From: Staphylococcus simulans
Lineage (GTDB): Bacteria > Bacillota > Bacilli > Staphylococcales > Staphylococcaceae
DNA length: 64,000 nucleotides
NCBI RefSeq assembly: GCF_002994445.1
Contig: NZ_MRZJ01000002.1
Span: 124,001 to 188,000 of the forward strand
Direction: 5' to 3'
Shown: positions 54,394 to 64,000 of the stretch, one piece after another
Layout: the number at the start of each line of letters is the position of its first letter
Numbering within the stretch: position 1 is the first letter of the stretch
Position numbers and translations under genes: made by a program
Notes under the pieces: model-generated
Databases searched by the model: none
The model's input: only the letters and a program-made list of their open reading frames with translations
Told to the model about the DNA's origin: nothing

Positions 54394-55751
54394 AAACTGA
54401 AGCAAATTTGTTATCTGGAGAGATGGAATTCCAGCCTGACGGAAAGCCGAACAAAATTACAGGGGTAAAGATGTGGCGGTTTTACGTTTTCAGTATTATC
54501 GGGATTCTGTGTTTCTTCGTACCGGTGACAATTAACGGCACAAACACGATTATTGTCGACCACGTTCATTTATGGATTCGCGCAGCACTTGGACCAGCAA
54601 TGCCTTATGTGGCATTACTATTAATTCTTGCCGGAGCAGGCTTGCCTGTGATTCGACAAGATTTTAAAAAGTCAGTAACTGACTTTATCATTGTACTCTT
54701 TAAAGTCGTTGGGGCAGTGATTGGTATCATGTATGTCTTTAAGATTGGACCAGGATTATTATTCAATCCGAATTACGGCCCATTCTTATTCGATAAATTA
54801 TTAACACCATTAAGTATTTTGATTCCAGTTGGTGCAGTCGCATTGTCATTACTAGTAGGTTACGGCTTATTAGAATACATCGGTGTCATTATGCAGCCGA
54901 TTATGCGACCTGTCTTTAAGACACCAGGCAAATCAGCAGTCGATGCGGTAGCTTCTTTCGTAGGAAGCTATTCACTCGGATTATTGATTACTAACCGTGT
55001 TTATAAAGACGGCATGTACAACAAAAAAGAAGCAGTGATTATTGCGACAGGCTTCTCTACTGTTTCAGCAACATTCATGGTAATTGTCGCAAATACATTA
55101 GATTTAATGGGACACTGGAACTTATTCTTCTGGAGTACCTTAGTCATTACATTTGTAGTAACAGCAATTTCTGCACACTTGCCACCGATTCGCAATGAGT
55201 CAGAAGAGTATTACCAAGGTCAAGAAGGACAAAAAGAAGTTGAAGTTGAGGGGAACCGCATTGTCGCTGCATATGATGAAGCGAAGCGTCAATCTCATGA
55301 TTCTTTACCATTATTAAAGAATATCTGGGTGAACGTTAAAGATGGATTAGAAATGACGATGGCGATTTTACCATCAATTTTATCTATCGGATTCTTCGGA
55401 TTGATTTTAGCTAACTTCACACCGATTATTGATTGGTTAAGTTATATTTTCTATCCGTTTATCTATATCTTCCCGATAGCAGATAAACCATTGCTTGCGA
55501 AAGCATCAGCAATTTCATTGATTGAAATGTTCTTACCGTCATTATTAGTTGTGAAGTCGACTATGGCAGTGAAGCTGGTAACTGCAATTACTAGTATTTC
55601 AGCAATTATTTTCTTCTCAGCATTAGTACCGTGTATTCTTGCTACGGATATCAAGATTCCGATTTGGAAATTGGCATTGATTTGGTTCATCCGTGTGGCA
55701 TTAACATTATTGATCGCAATTCCATTCGCATTGCTTATCTTCGGGAATTAA
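54390..55751 (+). CDS. YjiH-family nucleoside-gate membrane protein
   Basis: A 453-residue polytopic protein with about ten helices. It contains two Gate-type segments, VASFVGSYSLGLLITNRVYKDGMYNKKEAVIIATGFSTVSATFM and AKASAISLIEMFLPSLLVVKS, characteristic of YjiH/nucleoside recognition proteins. A hydrophilic loop (about 270-310) separates the halves. In staphylococci a protein of this type sits in the hut cluster, and uptake of histidine or urocanate is a reasonable guess but unproved. Start ATG 54390 follows AAAGGGGTG and overlaps the upstream small ORF. hutU follows after about 70 bp. Confidence 0.88.
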   Translation: MKTEANLLSGEMEFQPDGKPNKITGVKMWRFYVFSIIGILCFFVPVTINGTNTIIVDHVHLWIRAALGPAMPYVALLLILAGAGLPVIRQDFKKSVTDFIIVLFKVVGAVIGIMYVFKIGPGLLFNPNYGPFLFDKLLTPLSILIPVGAVALSLLVGYGLLEYIGVIMQPIMRPVFKTPGKSAVDAVASFVGSYSLGLLITNRVYKDGMYNKKEAVIIATGFSTVSATFMVIVANTLDLMGHWNLFFWSTLVITFVVTAISAHLPPIRNESEEYYQGQEGQKEVEVEGNRIVAAYDEAKRQSHDSLPLLKNIWVNVKDGLEMTMAILPSILSIGFFGLILANFTPIIDWLSYIFYPFIYIFPIADKPLLAKASAISLIEMFLPSLLVVKSTMAVKLVTAITSISAIIFFSALVPCILATDIKIPIWKLALIWFIRVALTLLIAIPFALLIFGN

Positions 55752-55823
55752 AGTTAAGCAATCAATGGACCAAGGGGTAATTCATGTTTTAAATTTCATA
55801 ATTAAACAAAGGAGAGATTTATT

Positions 55824-57512
55824 ATGACTAAAGATGTAACAGAACAAGGCAGACAAATCCGCGCTAAAAAAGGTTTAGAAATCGAATGTAAAGGATGGGA
55901 ACAAGAAGCAGTACTTCGAATGTTGTACAACAACTTAGATCCAGAAGTCGCAGAACATCCTGAAAAGTTAGTCGTGTACGGCGGTATTGGTAAAGCAGCA
56001 CGTAACTGGGAAGCATTTGATGCAATTGTAGATACATTGCGCCGTTTAGAAAGCGACGAAACAATGTTAGTACAATCAGGTAAACCGGTCGCAGTCTTTA
56101 AAACACACGAAGAAGCACCGCGTGTATTATTATCTAACTCTGTATTAGTACCTAAATGGGCTAATTGGGAACACTTCCATGAATTAGATAAAAAAGGCTT
56201 GATGATGTATGGTCAAATGACTGCTGGAAGCTGGATTTACATCGGCTCTCAAGGGATTGTACAAGGGACTTATGAAACATTTGCGGAACTTGCAAATCAA
56301 CATTACAACGGTTCATTAAAAGGTACAATCACATTAACAGCAGGCTTAGGCGGCATGGGCGGTGCGCAGCCATTAGCTGTTACTATGAACGAGGGTGTAG
56401 TCATCGGGGTAGATGTTGACCCATCTCGTATCGAGAAACGTATCGATACACGCTATTGCGACATTATCACTGACTCTTTAGATGATGCTTTAGAAAAAGC
56501 ACAAGCAGCTAAAGAAGCAGGCGAAGCACTAGCAATCGGTTTAGTCGGCAATGCGGCTGAAGTACACCATGAAATTTTAAAACGTGATTTCAAAATTGAT
56601 ATTGTAACAGACCAAACATCAGCGCATGACCCGTTAAACGGGTATGTTCCTGAAGGTTATTCTTTAGAAGAAGCTGAAGAATTACGCGAACAAGATCCTG
56701 ATCGCTACGTGGTACTTTCTAAACAATCTATGAAAAAACATGTTGAAGCGATGTTAGAATTCCAAAAACGCGGTGCAGTTGCATTTGACTATGGTAATAA
56801 CATCCGCCAAGTGGCATTTGATGAAGGTCTAGACAATGCCTTCGATTTCCCAGGTTTCGTACCTGCTTATATCCGACCATTATTCTGTGAAGGTAAAGGT
56901 CCTTTCCGTTTCGCAGCATTAAGCGGCGATCCTAAAGATATCGAAGTCGCAGATAAAGCAATGCGCGAACTGTTCCCTGAAGATGAGAAGTTATTGCGCT
57001 GGTTAGATATGGCAAGCGAGAAAATCGCATTCCAAGGTTTACCATCTCGTATCGCATGGTTAGGTTACGGCGACCGTGCAAAAATGGGCTTGAAACTAAA
57101 CGAATTAGTACGTACTGGTGAAATCTCAGCACCGATTGTTATCGGACGCGACCACTTAGACTCTGGTTCAGTGGCTTCACCTAACCGTGAAACAGAATCA
57201 ATGAAAGACGGATCAGATGCGGTAGGCGACTGGGCAATCTTAAACGCATTAGTAAATACAGCTGCAGGCGGTTCATGGATTTCAGTGCACCATGGCGGCG
57301 GTGTAGGTATGGGTTATTCATTACATGCTGGTATGGTTGTTGTCGCAGATGGTTTAGAACGTGCAGACGCACGCTTAGGACGTGTACTTACATCAGATCC
57401 GGGTATGGGTGTAGTAAGACATGCTGATGCAGGTTACGATATTGCGATTGATACTGCGAAAGAAAAAGGTGTCGATATTCCAATGTTAAAGGAGCAAGAT
57501 TCTAATGAGTAA
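55824..57512 (+). CDS. hutU: Urocanate hydratase
   Basis: A 562-residue NAD+-dependent enzyme converting urocanate to imidazolonepropionate. The NAD motif is [21 protein letters not shown] (about 172), and the active-site block [29 protein letters not shown] carries the conserved cysteine. [28 protein letters not shown] and [23 protein letters not shown] complete the C-terminal signatures. Length is close to the usual 550-560. AAAGGAGAG ribosome site. It overlaps hutI by eight bases. Confidence 0.97.
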   Translation: MTKDVTEQGRQIRAKKGLEIECKGWEQEAVLRMLYNNLDPEVAEHPEKLVVYGGIGKAARNWEAFDAIVDTLRRLESDETMLVQSGKPVAVFKTHEEAPRVLLSNSVLVPKWANWEHFHELDKKGLMMYGQMTAGSWIYIGSQGIVQGTYETFAELANQHYNGSLKGTITLTAGLGGMGGAQPLAVTMNEGVVIGVDVDPSRIEKRIDTRYCDIITDSLDDALEKAQAAKEAGEALAIGLVGNAAEVHHEILKRDFKIDIVTDQTSAHDPLNGYVPEGYSLEEAEELREQDPDRYVVLSKQSMKKHVEAMLEFQKRGAVAFDYGNNIRQVAFDEGLDNAFDFPGFVPAYIRPLFCEGKGPFRFAALSGDPKDIEVADKAMRELFPEDEKLLRWLDMASEKIAFQGLPSRIAWLGYGDRAKMGLKLNELVRTGEISAPIVIGRDHLDSGSVASPNRETESMKDGSDAVGDWAILNALVNTAAGGSWISVHHGGGVGMGYSLHAGMVVVADGLERADARLGRVLTSDPGMGVVRHADAGYDIAIDTAKEKGVDIPMLKEQDSNE

Positions 57513-58746
57513 TGATGTTGTTATCCAAAATATTGCACAATTAATTTTACCTAAAAAGACGGATAAACCGTTAAAAGGCAAAGAATTGAATGATTTAAAT
57601 GTAATTGAAAATGCTACATTAGTTGTAAATGACGGTAAAGTTGTTTATGCAGGTGAACATACTGATGAGTATGAAGGAAAAGAAACGGTTGATGCGACAG
57701 GCAAAGTCGTTTCTCCTTCACTTGTAGATGCACATACGCATCTTGTATTCGGCGGTTCAAGAGAACATGAAATGGCATTAAAACAACAAGGTGCATCATA
57801 CCTTGAAATCTTAGAACAAGGCGGCGGTATCCTTTCTACTGTGAAAGCAACACGCGAAGCAACTGAAGAAGAATTGTTCAAGAAATCAGATAAAGCCTTG
57901 CGCGAGATGATGTCATATGGTGTCTTAACAGTTGAAAGCAAGAGCGGTTATGGTTTGGATAAAGAAAACGAATTGAAACAATTAAAAGTTTCACACGAAT
58001 TAGAAGATAAATACGGTATTACAATGAAACATACTTTCTTAGGACCGCACGCGGTACCAAAAGAAGCAGAATCTAACCAAGCATTCTTGCAAGAAATGAT
58101 TGATTTATTACCAGAAGTTAAAGAATATGCGGACTTTGCGGATATCTTCTGTGAAACAGGTGTATTTACAGTAGATGAATCTCGCGAGTATATGAAAGCA
58201 GCTAAAGAACAAGGTTTTGATGTAAAAATCCACGCAGATGAAATCGATCCGTTAGGCGGTTTAGGTGTCGCAATCGAACAAGGTGCGGTTTCAGCAGACC
58301 ACCTTGTAGCTTCAAGCGAAGAAGACAAACAAGCCTTAAAAGACAGCGATACAGTTGCGGTGGTACTGCCAGGTACAACATTCTACCTAGGTAAAGATCA
58401 ATATGCGGATGCACGCGGTATGTTGGAAAACAACGGTGCAGTAGCGATTGCGTCCGACTTCAACCCAGGCAGCAACGTTACGAACAACTTGCAAATGGTG
58501 ATGGCCATTGCTGCATTGAAATTAAAATTAACACCGAATGAAATTTGGAATGCAGTAACTGTCAATGCCGCAAAAGCTATTGATGCAGATGCAGGTACAC
58601 TTGAAAAAGATGATCGTGCAAACTTCGTCATCTGGAATGTACCGAACTATGAATATGTACCGTATCATTATGGTATCAATCATGCAGAATACGTTTATAA
58701 AGATGGTAAATTATTCATCGATAATCGTATCAACGTACAACAATAA
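57505..58746 (+). CDS. hutI: Imidazolonepropionase
   Basis: A 413-residue amidohydrolase that opens imidazolonepropionate to N-formimidoyl-glutamate, the HutG substrate. Metal-site motifs are [19 protein letters not shown] (HxH, about 79), [26 protein letters not shown] and [20 protein letters not shown]. Start ATG 57505 overlaps hutU and has AAAGGAG within the hutU end. No histidase (hutH) is present in the window; in staphylococci it lies elsewhere. A strong terminator follows. Confidence 0.96.
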   Translation: MSNDVVIQNIAQLILPKKTDKPLKGKELNDLNVIENATLVVNDGKVVYAGEHTDEYEGKETVDATGKVVSPSLVDAHTHLVFGGSREHEMALKQQGASYLEILEQGGGILSTVKATREATEEELFKKSDKALREMMSYGVLTVESKSGYGLDKENELKQLKVSHELEDKYGITMKHTFLGPHAVPKEAESNQAFLQEMIDLLPEVKEYADFADIFCETGVFTVDESREYMKAAKEQGFDVKIHADEIDPLGGLGVAIEQGAVSADHLVASSEEDKQALKDSDTVAVVLPGTTFYLGKDQYADARGMLENNGAVAIASDFNPGSNVTNNLQMVMAIAALKLKLTPNEIWNAVTVNAAKAIDADAGTLEKDDRANFVIWNVPNYEYVPYHYGINHAEYVYKDGKLFIDNRINVQQ

Positions 58747-58782
58747 GCCAAAGCATTACTAGTATAGGTTAAATTATTTTTT

Positions 58783-58825
58783 CAGCTATATACTTGTCAT
58801 CAGACAGGTATATAGCTGTTTTTTT
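58783..58825 (+). terminator. Terminator of the hut operon
   Basis: Arms CAGCTATATACTTGTC (58783-58798) and GACAGGTATATAGCTG (58803-58818) with one G-T pair and seven T. Confidence 0.9.
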
Positions 58826-58930
58826 ATTTTTTAAATTTGGTAGCAAAACAAAAAAGATAGTTTTTAGTCTCAAGAATTATCTGACAACTGTGTTAAGATA
58901 AGTGCATAGAGAAAAAGGGGCGGATGAACC

Positions 58931-60109
58931 ATGTTTTGGCAGAACTATATCAATCAATGGAAGGGCGATATCAAAGATAATGTATTAGCAGGTATATTAA
59001 TCGCATTATCAGCCTTGCCAGGTGCCATTGCTTATTCTTTTATTGTGGGGATGAATCCTTCTGTCGGTTTGTTAAGCATGGGCGTCATGATGATTGTCTT
59101 AAGTATAACGGCTGGCCGTCCATTGATGATTACCGGACCCAGCAGCGGCATTGCACTGGTTGCGGCGCCTTTAGTTGCACATCACGGTGTCGGCTATTTG
59201 ATTTGTGCATCAGTTGTAATGGGATTATTGCAGCTGCTGATGGGTGCTTTGAATATCGGCAAGCTCATTCAGCGTATTCCGACAGCAGTAGTCATCGGTT
59301 TTATGAATGCTTTAGCATTGCTGCTGATGTCATCACAAATTAATAATGTTTTCGGTGTCTCTTTTGCTACATATATTTTTGCGATCATTTCATTTTTAAT
59401 TATTGCATATGCGCCGAAAGTGATTTCATTCTTGCCGGCACCTTTGATTTCCATTGTGATTTTAACGATTGCTGCACATCTTTTTCATCCGAAATTAAAG
59501 TATGTGCATGATTTAGCAGATATTTATGTTGTTTTGCCGAAACTGCAAATCAAAGATTTTCATTTATTTGCCCATAGCGAAGCGCTTTTAATTATTTTAG
59601 GCTACGGGATAACGATGGCAATTGTCGGTACATTGCAATCATTGCTCACAGCACAAGCTTTAGATGTGATGACACATCAAAGAAGCAGTTTAAACCAAGA
59701 ATCTGCAGCACAAGGACTTGCCAATCTGGCAGCTGGTTTAGTTGGAGGATTCGGGGGCAGTGCCTTAGTAGGACAATCTAAATTCAATGTCAAAGTCGGC
59801 GCAACAGCACGATATGCGACCTTGGTAACAGCTTTGTTTCTGCTGTTGACGATTTATGTCTTAGGGCCGGTGATTGCTTTAATTCCGATGGCAGTTTTAG
59901 CAACAGTACTTGTATCCATTGCGATTAATACGTTTGATAGAAGAACGCTTCAAGCCATCCGCCAAGCACCCTTACAAAATACAGCTACCATTGTCATCAC
60001 GATGGCAGTCACATTAACTACGAACAATTTAGCTTTTGGTGTCGCATCAGGCACACTTATCTATTTCATGATACATTTTGCAGTAAAAGGAAGGATAAAA
60101 CATGAGTAA
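58931..60109 (+). CDS. SulP-family inorganic anion permease without STAS domain
   Basis: A 392-residue transporter with about 11 helices. SulP features are DIKDNVLAGILIALSALPGAIAYSFIVGMNPSVGLLS, TGPSSGIALVAAPL, QSLLTAQALDVMTHQRSSLNQESAAQGLANLAAGLVGGFGGSALVGQSKFNVKVGATAR and AVLATVLVSIAINTFDRRTL. The C-terminal STAS domain of typical SulP proteins is absent; the protein ends KGRIKHE after the last helix. Sulfate, bicarbonate or a carboxylate are possible substrates. It overlaps the amidohydrolase gene by eight bases, so a linked role such as uptake of that enzyme's substrate is conceivable. Confidence 0.9.
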   Translation: MFWQNYINQWKGDIKDNVLAGILIALSALPGAIAYSFIVGMNPSVGLLSMGVMMIVLSITAGRPLMITGPSSGIALVAAPLVAHHGVGYLICASVVMGLLQLLMGALNIGKLIQRIPTAVVIGFMNALALLLMSSQINNVFGVSFATYIFAIISFLIIAYAPKVISFLPAPLISIVILTIAAHLFHPKLKYVHDLADIYVVLPKLQIKDFHLFAHSEALLIILGYGITMAIVGTLQSLLTAQALDVMTHQRSSLNQESAAQGLANLAAGLVGGFGGSALVGQSKFNVKVGATARYATLVTALFLLLTIYVLGPVIALIPMAVLATVLVSIAINTFDRRTLQAIRQAPLQNTATIVITMAVTLTTNNLAFGVASGTLIYFMIHFAVKGRIKHE

Positions 60110-61217
60110 TACAGAACAATTAAAACAGTGGAGACGTCTGTTTCATCAGTATCCAGAAGTGTCTTATCAAGAATATGAAACTACAAAGCGATTAAAAGAA
60201 ATTTTAAAAGCACACGATATTAAAATGGTAGATTATCCATTAGAAACCGGAGTTGTCGCAGAAATCGGACAAGGGGATGAAATTGTCGCATTGCGTACAG
60301 ATATCGATGCTTTGCCGATACTAGAACAAGTCGACAGCGACATTACCTCTCAAAACCAAGGTGCTATGCATGCGTGCGGTCACGATATACATATGGCAAG
60401 TATTTTAGGGGCTGCTTTAATATTAAAAGAGAAAGAAGCAGACTTGCCGGGACGTGTACGTATTTTATTCCAAGCTGCTGAAGAATTAGGCAGCGGTGCA
60501 CAGCAAATGATTGATGCCGGTGTGTTAATGGGTGTCAAAGCTGTGACTGGTTTCCATAATGATCCAACGTTAAAAGTTGGAGAATTCTCGATTAAAGCAG
60601 GTGCCATGACTTCAGCTGTAGACCGTTTCTTTATTCGTATCCAAGCTAAAGGCGGCCATGCGGCTAAACCAGAAGAAAGCAACGACCCGATGATTATCTT
60701 AGGACAATTATTAACGAGTGTGCAATCTATCGTAAGCCGTAATGTCTCAGCGTTTGATTCTGCAGTTGTGACGATCGGAGAAGTGTCAGCCGGCAATACA
60801 TGGAATGTGATTCCTGATACTGCTCAAATTCAAGGGACAGTGCGTACATTTGATCCGAAAACACGCGCACATGTTGAACACAGACTTCAAAGTATTTGTG
60901 ATGGTTTAGCGCAAGCGTTTGATGCCGAGGTTGAATTAGATTATATACATTTGCCGAATGCAGTGATGAATGATGCGGATTTAACAGAAGTTGCGAAAAG
61001 TACTGCACAAGAAGCGGGTTATCAAGTGTATGATTTGAAACAGCCGAAAACAATCGGTGAGGATTTCTCAGCAATGAGTGATACGGTACCAGGTGTATTT
61101 GCCTTTATCGGTTCTGAATCTGATTATGATCTGCATCATCCGAAATACAATCCGAATGAAGGTATTTTAGAAACAGCACCTGTGTATCTCGCAAATTTAG
61201 TTCAAAAATTATTTTAA
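60102..61217 (+). CDS. M20D-family amidohydrolase (N-acyl amino acid hydrolase type)
   Basis: A 371-residue metal-dependent amidohydrolase of the HipO/aminoacylase group. Motifs are FHQYPEVSYQEYETT, ALRTDIDALPI, GAMHACGHDIHMA (metal His/Cys), FQAAEELGSGAQQMIDAG (catalytic Glu pair), a lid domain with AKGGHAAKPEESNDP, and FAFIGSESDYDLHHPKYNPNE. It probably frees amino acids from N-acyl conjugates; the substrate is not defined. AAGGA ribosome site inside the SulP gene. Start ATG 60102 overlaps the SulP end by eight bases. Confidence 0.93.
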   Translation: MSNTEQLKQWRRLFHQYPEVSYQEYETTKRLKEILKAHDIKMVDYPLETGVVAEIGQGDEIVALRTDIDALPILEQVDSDITSQNQGAMHACGHDIHMASILGAALILKEKEADLPGRVRILFQAAEELGSGAQQMIDAGVLMGVKAVTGFHNDPTLKVGEFSIKAGAMTSAVDRFFIRIQAKGGHAAKPEESNDPMIILGQLLTSVQSIVSRNVSAFDSAVVTIGEVSAGNTWNVIPDTAQIQGTVRTFDPKTRAHVEHRLQSICDGLAQAFDAEVELDYIHLPNAVMNDADLTEVAKSTAQEAGYQVYDLKQPKTIGEDFSAMSDTVPGVFAFIGSESDYDLHHPKYNPNEGILETAPVYLANLVQKLF

Positions 61218-61287
61218 TTTGCTCATGAATGAAATAGGAATCTTGTGGTATAGCATTAATATGACTAATAATGAGGAGTGATAGATA

Positions 61288-62169
61288 ATGGCACCACAAG
61301 ATCCGCGCAAGAAATTCACTGATGAAGATTTTCCAAAACAAGAACAAGAATGGCCAGGTCTTCAAGCAGACATGGAACCAAAACCTGATTGCGGCGAAAC
61401 TTCTTATAAAGGACATGGCCGCCTAGAAGGTATCAAAGCACTTGTGACTGGCGGAGATTCAGCAATCGGCCGTGCTGTCGCAATTGCCTATGCACGTGAA
61501 GGTGCGTCAGTTGTGATTAACTATCATCCGAAAGAAGAACAAGACGCACAAGAAGTTAAAAAAGTAATTGAAGCTACTGGCGGTACAGTTTATCTGAAAC
61601 CAGGAGATCTTTCAGATGAGTCTTTCAACTATGAATTAGTCGATTATGCGAATGAACAACTTGGCGGTTTAGATAATGTGACACTTGTAGCTGGACATCA
61701 GCAATATCACGAAGGTTTTGAAAACTTCAAAACAGAAGATTTTACACAAACCTTTACAACAAATGTCTACTCGTTATTCTGGACAGTACAAAAAGCATTG
61801 GATTACTTGAAACCAGGCGCAACTATTACGACAACAACGTCAATTCAAGGCTATGATCCAAATCCAGTATTGCATGATTATGCAGCTACAAAAGCAGCCA
61901 TTATTTCATTGACGAAAAGTCTTGCTAAAGAATTAATTGATAAAGGTATCCGTGTAAATTCAGTAGCACCTGGACCATTCTGGTCACCATTGCAAATTTC
62001 AGGCGGACAACCGCAAAGCAGAATACCAGAATTCGGCCAAAGTTCATTAATGGGACGCTCAGGCCAACCAGTTGAACTTGCAAGCACCTATGTCTTGCTT
62101 GCATCTGATGAATCAAGTTATACAACAGGCCAAGTCTATGGTGTGACTGGCGGTAAACAAATCAACTGA
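61288..62169 (+). CDS. SDR oxidoreductase of the general stress protein 39 (YdaD) type
   Basis: A 293-residue short-chain dehydrogenase with a 45-residue N-terminal extension (DPRKKFTDEDFPKQEQEWPGLQADMEPKPDCGE), typical of YdaD/YhxC/GSP39 proteins. The cofactor motif is TGGDSAIGRAVAIAYAREGA (about 52), the active site is STTTS-like TTTTSIQGY with YAATKAAI (YxxxK), and the C-terminal segment VAPGPFWSPLQ. Substrate unknown; Bacillus relatives belong to the SigB stress regulon. GAGGAGTG ribosome site. A T-tailed hairpin follows. Confidence 0.93.
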   Translation: MAPQDPRKKFTDEDFPKQEQEWPGLQADMEPKPDCGETSYKGHGRLEGIKALVTGGDSAIGRAVAIAYAREGASVVINYHPKEEQDAQEVKKVIEATGGTVYLKPGDLSDESFNYELVDYANEQLGGLDNVTLVAGHQQYHEGFENFKTEDFTQTFTTNVYSLFWTVQKALDYLKPGATITTTTSIQGYDPNPVLHDYAATKAAIISLTKSLAKELIDKGIRVNSVAPGPFWSPLQISGGQPQSRIPEFGQSSLMGRSGQPVELASTYVLLASDESSYTTGQVYGVTGGKQIN

Positions 62170-62206
62170 TTCAAACATGCGATTTTGCAAGTAACCAATA
62201 AATCTG

Positions 62207-62235
62207 ACCCCTCGCTGAATAAAGTGAGGGGTTTC
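62207..62235 (+). terminator. Terminator of the SDR gene
   Basis: ACCCCTC (62207-62213) pairs with GAGGGGT (62226-62232). Confidence 0.75.
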
Positions 62236-62351
62236 ATCATTTGTGATATAAATTTTGGGTAAACACGTAGTGGAAAACATAATATTCGCATTTTGATGAA
62301 CAGTTGCTTATTATAGAGACACTTCAGATAAAGTATAGAAAGGAGATAACC

Positions 62352-62963
62352 ATGAAACATTTTAATCCAAAAGATTTAACGCAAAGAGAAAACTATAAAT
62401 TATTAAGCGGCAGTGTCTTGCCGAGACCTATCGCATTTGTGACATCACAAGATAAAGACGGCAATTTAAACGCAGCACCTTTTAGTTTCTTTAATGTGGT
62501 GAGCAGCCAGCCGCCGATGATTATGATTTCGACAGGCCGTACTAATGGTGTGCGCAAAGATACAGCACAAAATATTATTGATACCGGAGAATTTGTAGTA
62601 CATATCTCTGAACTGTCAATGATTGAAGGGATTAACAGTACTGCAGCACCGATTGATCGTACAGAAAACGAATTAGAGCGTACAGACTTTAAAACGATTC
62701 CTTCACAAGTAGTAAATGTACCGAGTATCGAAGGTGCAAGTATTACGTTTGAATGCAAGTTAGATCGTGTAATTGAACTGGGCAATGATGAAGTCGGCAA
62801 CGATTTGATTTTAGGCGAAGTTGTACAATATCATATCGCAGACGAAGTTTATATCGAGCCGCATAAAATTGATGTTAAGGCTTTGCATCCTGTCGGTCGT
62901 CTTGCAGGTAATGATTATGTAAGACTTGGCGAAGAGTTTGTATTAGAACGCCCAACAGAATAA
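62352..62963 (+). CDS. Flavin reductase family protein
   Basis: A 203-residue FMN-binding split-barrel protein of the flavin reductase (DIM6/NTAB) family. Blocks are LLSGSVLPRPIAFVTSQDKDGNLNAAPFSFFNVVSSQPPMIMISTG (flavin site), GEFVVHISELSM and the C-terminal HPVGRLAGNDYVRLGEEF. Such enzymes reduce FMN or act as FMN-dependent oxidoreductases; the natural substrate is unknown. ATG 62352 is chosen because AAAGGAG lies eight bases before it; an in-frame upstream start at 62304 is unlikely. Monocistronic between a hairpin and a riboswitch. Confidence 0.9.
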   Translation: MKHFNPKDLTQRENYKLLSGSVLPRPIAFVTSQDKDGNLNAAPFSFFNVVSSQPPMIMISTGRTNGVRKDTAQNIIDTGEFVVHISELSMIEGINSTAAPIDRTENELERTDFKTIPSQVVNVPSIEGASITFECKLDRVIELGNDEVGNDLILGEVVQYHIADEVYIEPHKIDVKALHPVGRLAGNDYVRLGEEFVLERPTE

Positions 62964-63053
62964 TTGTAAAATTAAGTTTTTTTGTTTTCACGATTGACTA
63001 AAGCGGACAATCATGATAGGTTTAAAAAGATTCGGAAAATAAAAATAAATAGT

Positions 63054-63168
63054 ACTTATCAAGAGAGGTGGAGTGAAGGGCACTTTGAAGCCTCGGCAAC
63101 ATGGATCGCAGAATTTCTGCGACGCGTGTGCCAATTCCCGTAGCAAAATTGATTGCTAAGAGATAAGA
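63054..63168 (+). ncRNA. SAM-I riboswitch (S-box leader)
   Basis: An S-box aptamer recognisable by its conserved blocks: CTTATCAAGAGAGGTGGAG (P1 5' side and kink-turn start, 63055-63073), GCCTCGGCAAC (J region), GTGCCAATTCC (P3/P4 region) and GATAAG at 63162-63167 closing P1 against CTTATC. S-adenosylmethionine binding stabilises P1 and turns the downstream gene off. A terminator hairpin follows at 63181-63216 before the NhaC-family gene. Confidence 0.93.
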
Positions 63169-63180
63169 AACAAGCATTGT

Positions 63181-63216
63181 ATCCTTTTTCTTAGCAGGAA
63201 AAAGGATTTTTTTAAT
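63181..63216 (+). terminator. Riboswitch expression platform terminator
   Basis: Perfect arms ATCCTTTTTC (63181-63190) and GAAAAAGGAT (63198-63207) followed by T, located between the aptamer and the start codon at 63239. Confidence 0.85.
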
Positions 63217-63238
63217 ATATGAGCGAGGTGTTTGAATC

Positions 63239-64000
63239 ATGTCCGAAGAAAGACAAAAAGGGAATGCTTTGGCACTTATTCCTTTAGTCATATTCGTAGG
63301 TTTATTCTTAGGTGTCGGTATTATTACAGGAGACTTTACGAAGATGCCGTTGAATATTGCGATTACGATTGCGGTGGTTATCGCATTAGTTATGAACCGT
63401 AAACAAAAGTTTGCGGATAAAGTTGAAGTCTTCACTAAAGGTGCAGGTCATTCGAATATTATTTTAATGGTCTTGATTTTCGTTTTAGCTGGTGCATTTT
63501 CTAAAGTAACTGAGGAAATGGGCGGCGTTAAATCAACAGTTAACCTTGGGTTGACATTAATTCCCAGCAACTTATTAATCGTAGGATTATTTATTATTTG
63601 TATGTTCGTCTCTATTTCAATGGGGACATCAGTCGGAACTGTTGCGGCGATTGCGCCGGTTGGTTTCGGTATCAGTGAAGCCACAGATATTTCAGCAGCA
63701 ATCGCAATGGCGACAGTGGTCGGCGGGGCAATGTTCGGCGATAACTTATCCATGATTTCTGATACAACGATTTCTGCAGTCCGTACACAAAATACACGGA
63801 TGAGCGATAAGTTTAAAGTGAACTTCAGAATTGTCTTGCCGGGTGCGATTATCACCATGATTATTTTAGGGTTCTTAACGCACAGTGCTACAGTAAGCAG
63901 TACAAAAGATTATAGTTTCGAATTTATCAAAGTCATTCCTTACTTATTAGTATTGATATTGGCCTTAATCGGTATTAATGTCATTATCGTACTGATAGGT
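63239..64000 (+). CDS. NhaC-family transporter, partial (possible methionine importer)
   Basis: The first 254 codons of a polytopic transporter that runs off the right edge without a stop. It begins MSEERQKGNALALIPLVIFVGLFLGVGIITG and carries SMGTSVGTVAAIAPVGFGISEAT, ATVVGGAMFGDNLSMISDTTISAVRTQNTRMSDKFKVN, the core signature of the NhaC Na+/H+ antiporter family. The S-box leader places it in the methionine/SAM regulon, where related NhaC-type genes are predicted methionine transporters (MetT). GAGGTG ribosome site, ten bases before the ATG at 63239. Confidence 0.88.
   Translation, partial: MSEERQKGNALALIPLVIFVGLFLGVGIITGDFTKMPLNIAITIAVVIALVMNRKQKFADKVEVFTKGAGHSNIILMVLIFVLAGAFSKVTEEMGGVKSTVNLGLTLIPSNLLIVGLFIICMFVSISMGTSVGTVAAIAPVGFGISEATDISAAIAMATVVGGAMFGDNLSMISDTTISAVRTQNTRMSDKFKVNFRIVLPGAIITMIILGFLTHSATVSSTKDYSFEFIKVIPYLLVLILALIGINVIIVLIG

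Noticed and set aside
57948..58328. 126-codon minus-strand ORF
   Set aside because: Antisense to hutI, without a ribosome site or family features.

Overview
The window is a stretch of Staphylococcus chromosome, probably from a coagulase-negative species. The evidence is the combination of narT, sarZ, hssRS-hrtBA, tcaRAB, lyrA (spdC), a mevalonate pathway and a hut locus without hutH. The order from narT to the NhaC-type transporter broadly follows what I remember of the S. aureus core chromosome. Resemblance to the S. carnosus/S. simulans group is only an impression. I saw no rRNA, tRNA, insertion sequence, prophage or CRISPR array; this looks like core genome with species-specific inserts.

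Left part (1-19.7 kb): narT with an NreC-like palindrome; a SEDS glycosyltransferase; mvaS divergent from mvaC-mvaA (acetyl-CoA to mevalonate); a small heat shock protein; sarZ; a nitroreductase; an EamA transporter; gltT behind a long palindrome; a LOG protein; a CorA channel; a MarR regulator; a ferredoxin-NADP reductase; a sugar porter; a zinc alcohol dehydrogenase-family enzyme; and a low-complexity lipoprotein.

Middle (19.7-38 kb): two envelope-type glycosyltransferases flank lctP, which has a well-formed promoter with a Rex box at the start site. Then mqo, whose 3' end carries a perfect 42-bp tandem duplication; the heme-stress module hssRS/hrtBA with its HssR direct repeat; a DUF218 protein; tcaR-tcaA-tcaB, where TcaA lacks its zinc ribbon; a three-gene cluster with a thioesterase; and a second CorA.

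Right part (38-64 kb): fni (mevalonate pathway); an unknown gene; nrdDG with a tandem NrdR-box pair; a 3-methyladenine glycosylase; two DUF805 paralogues, the second directly behind a terminator-like hairpin; an XRE regulator with a membrane partner; an ABC-2 transporter; galM-like and rpiA genes; lyrA; the histidine utilisation locus hutG / LysR / yjiH-like / hutU-hutI, with an uncatalogued 50-codon ORF coupled to the yjiH-like gene; a SulP-amidohydrolase pair; an SDR; a flavin reductase; and a SAM-I riboswitch ahead of an NhaC-family transporter that runs off the window.

Functionally the window joins anaerobic/nitrate physiology (narT, lctP, nrdDG), isoprenoid synthesis (mvaS, mvaC, mvaA, fni), envelope stress and antibiotic tolerance (tcaRAB, lyrA, glycosyltransferases), heme detoxification, and carbon/histidine catabolism under probable CcpA control (several cre-like sites). 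No clearly novel multi-gene system is evident. The best candidates for undescribed biology are the small ORF in the hut locus, the unknown 165-residue gene before nrdDG, the attenuator-like DUF805 arrangement, and the long palindrome before gltT.
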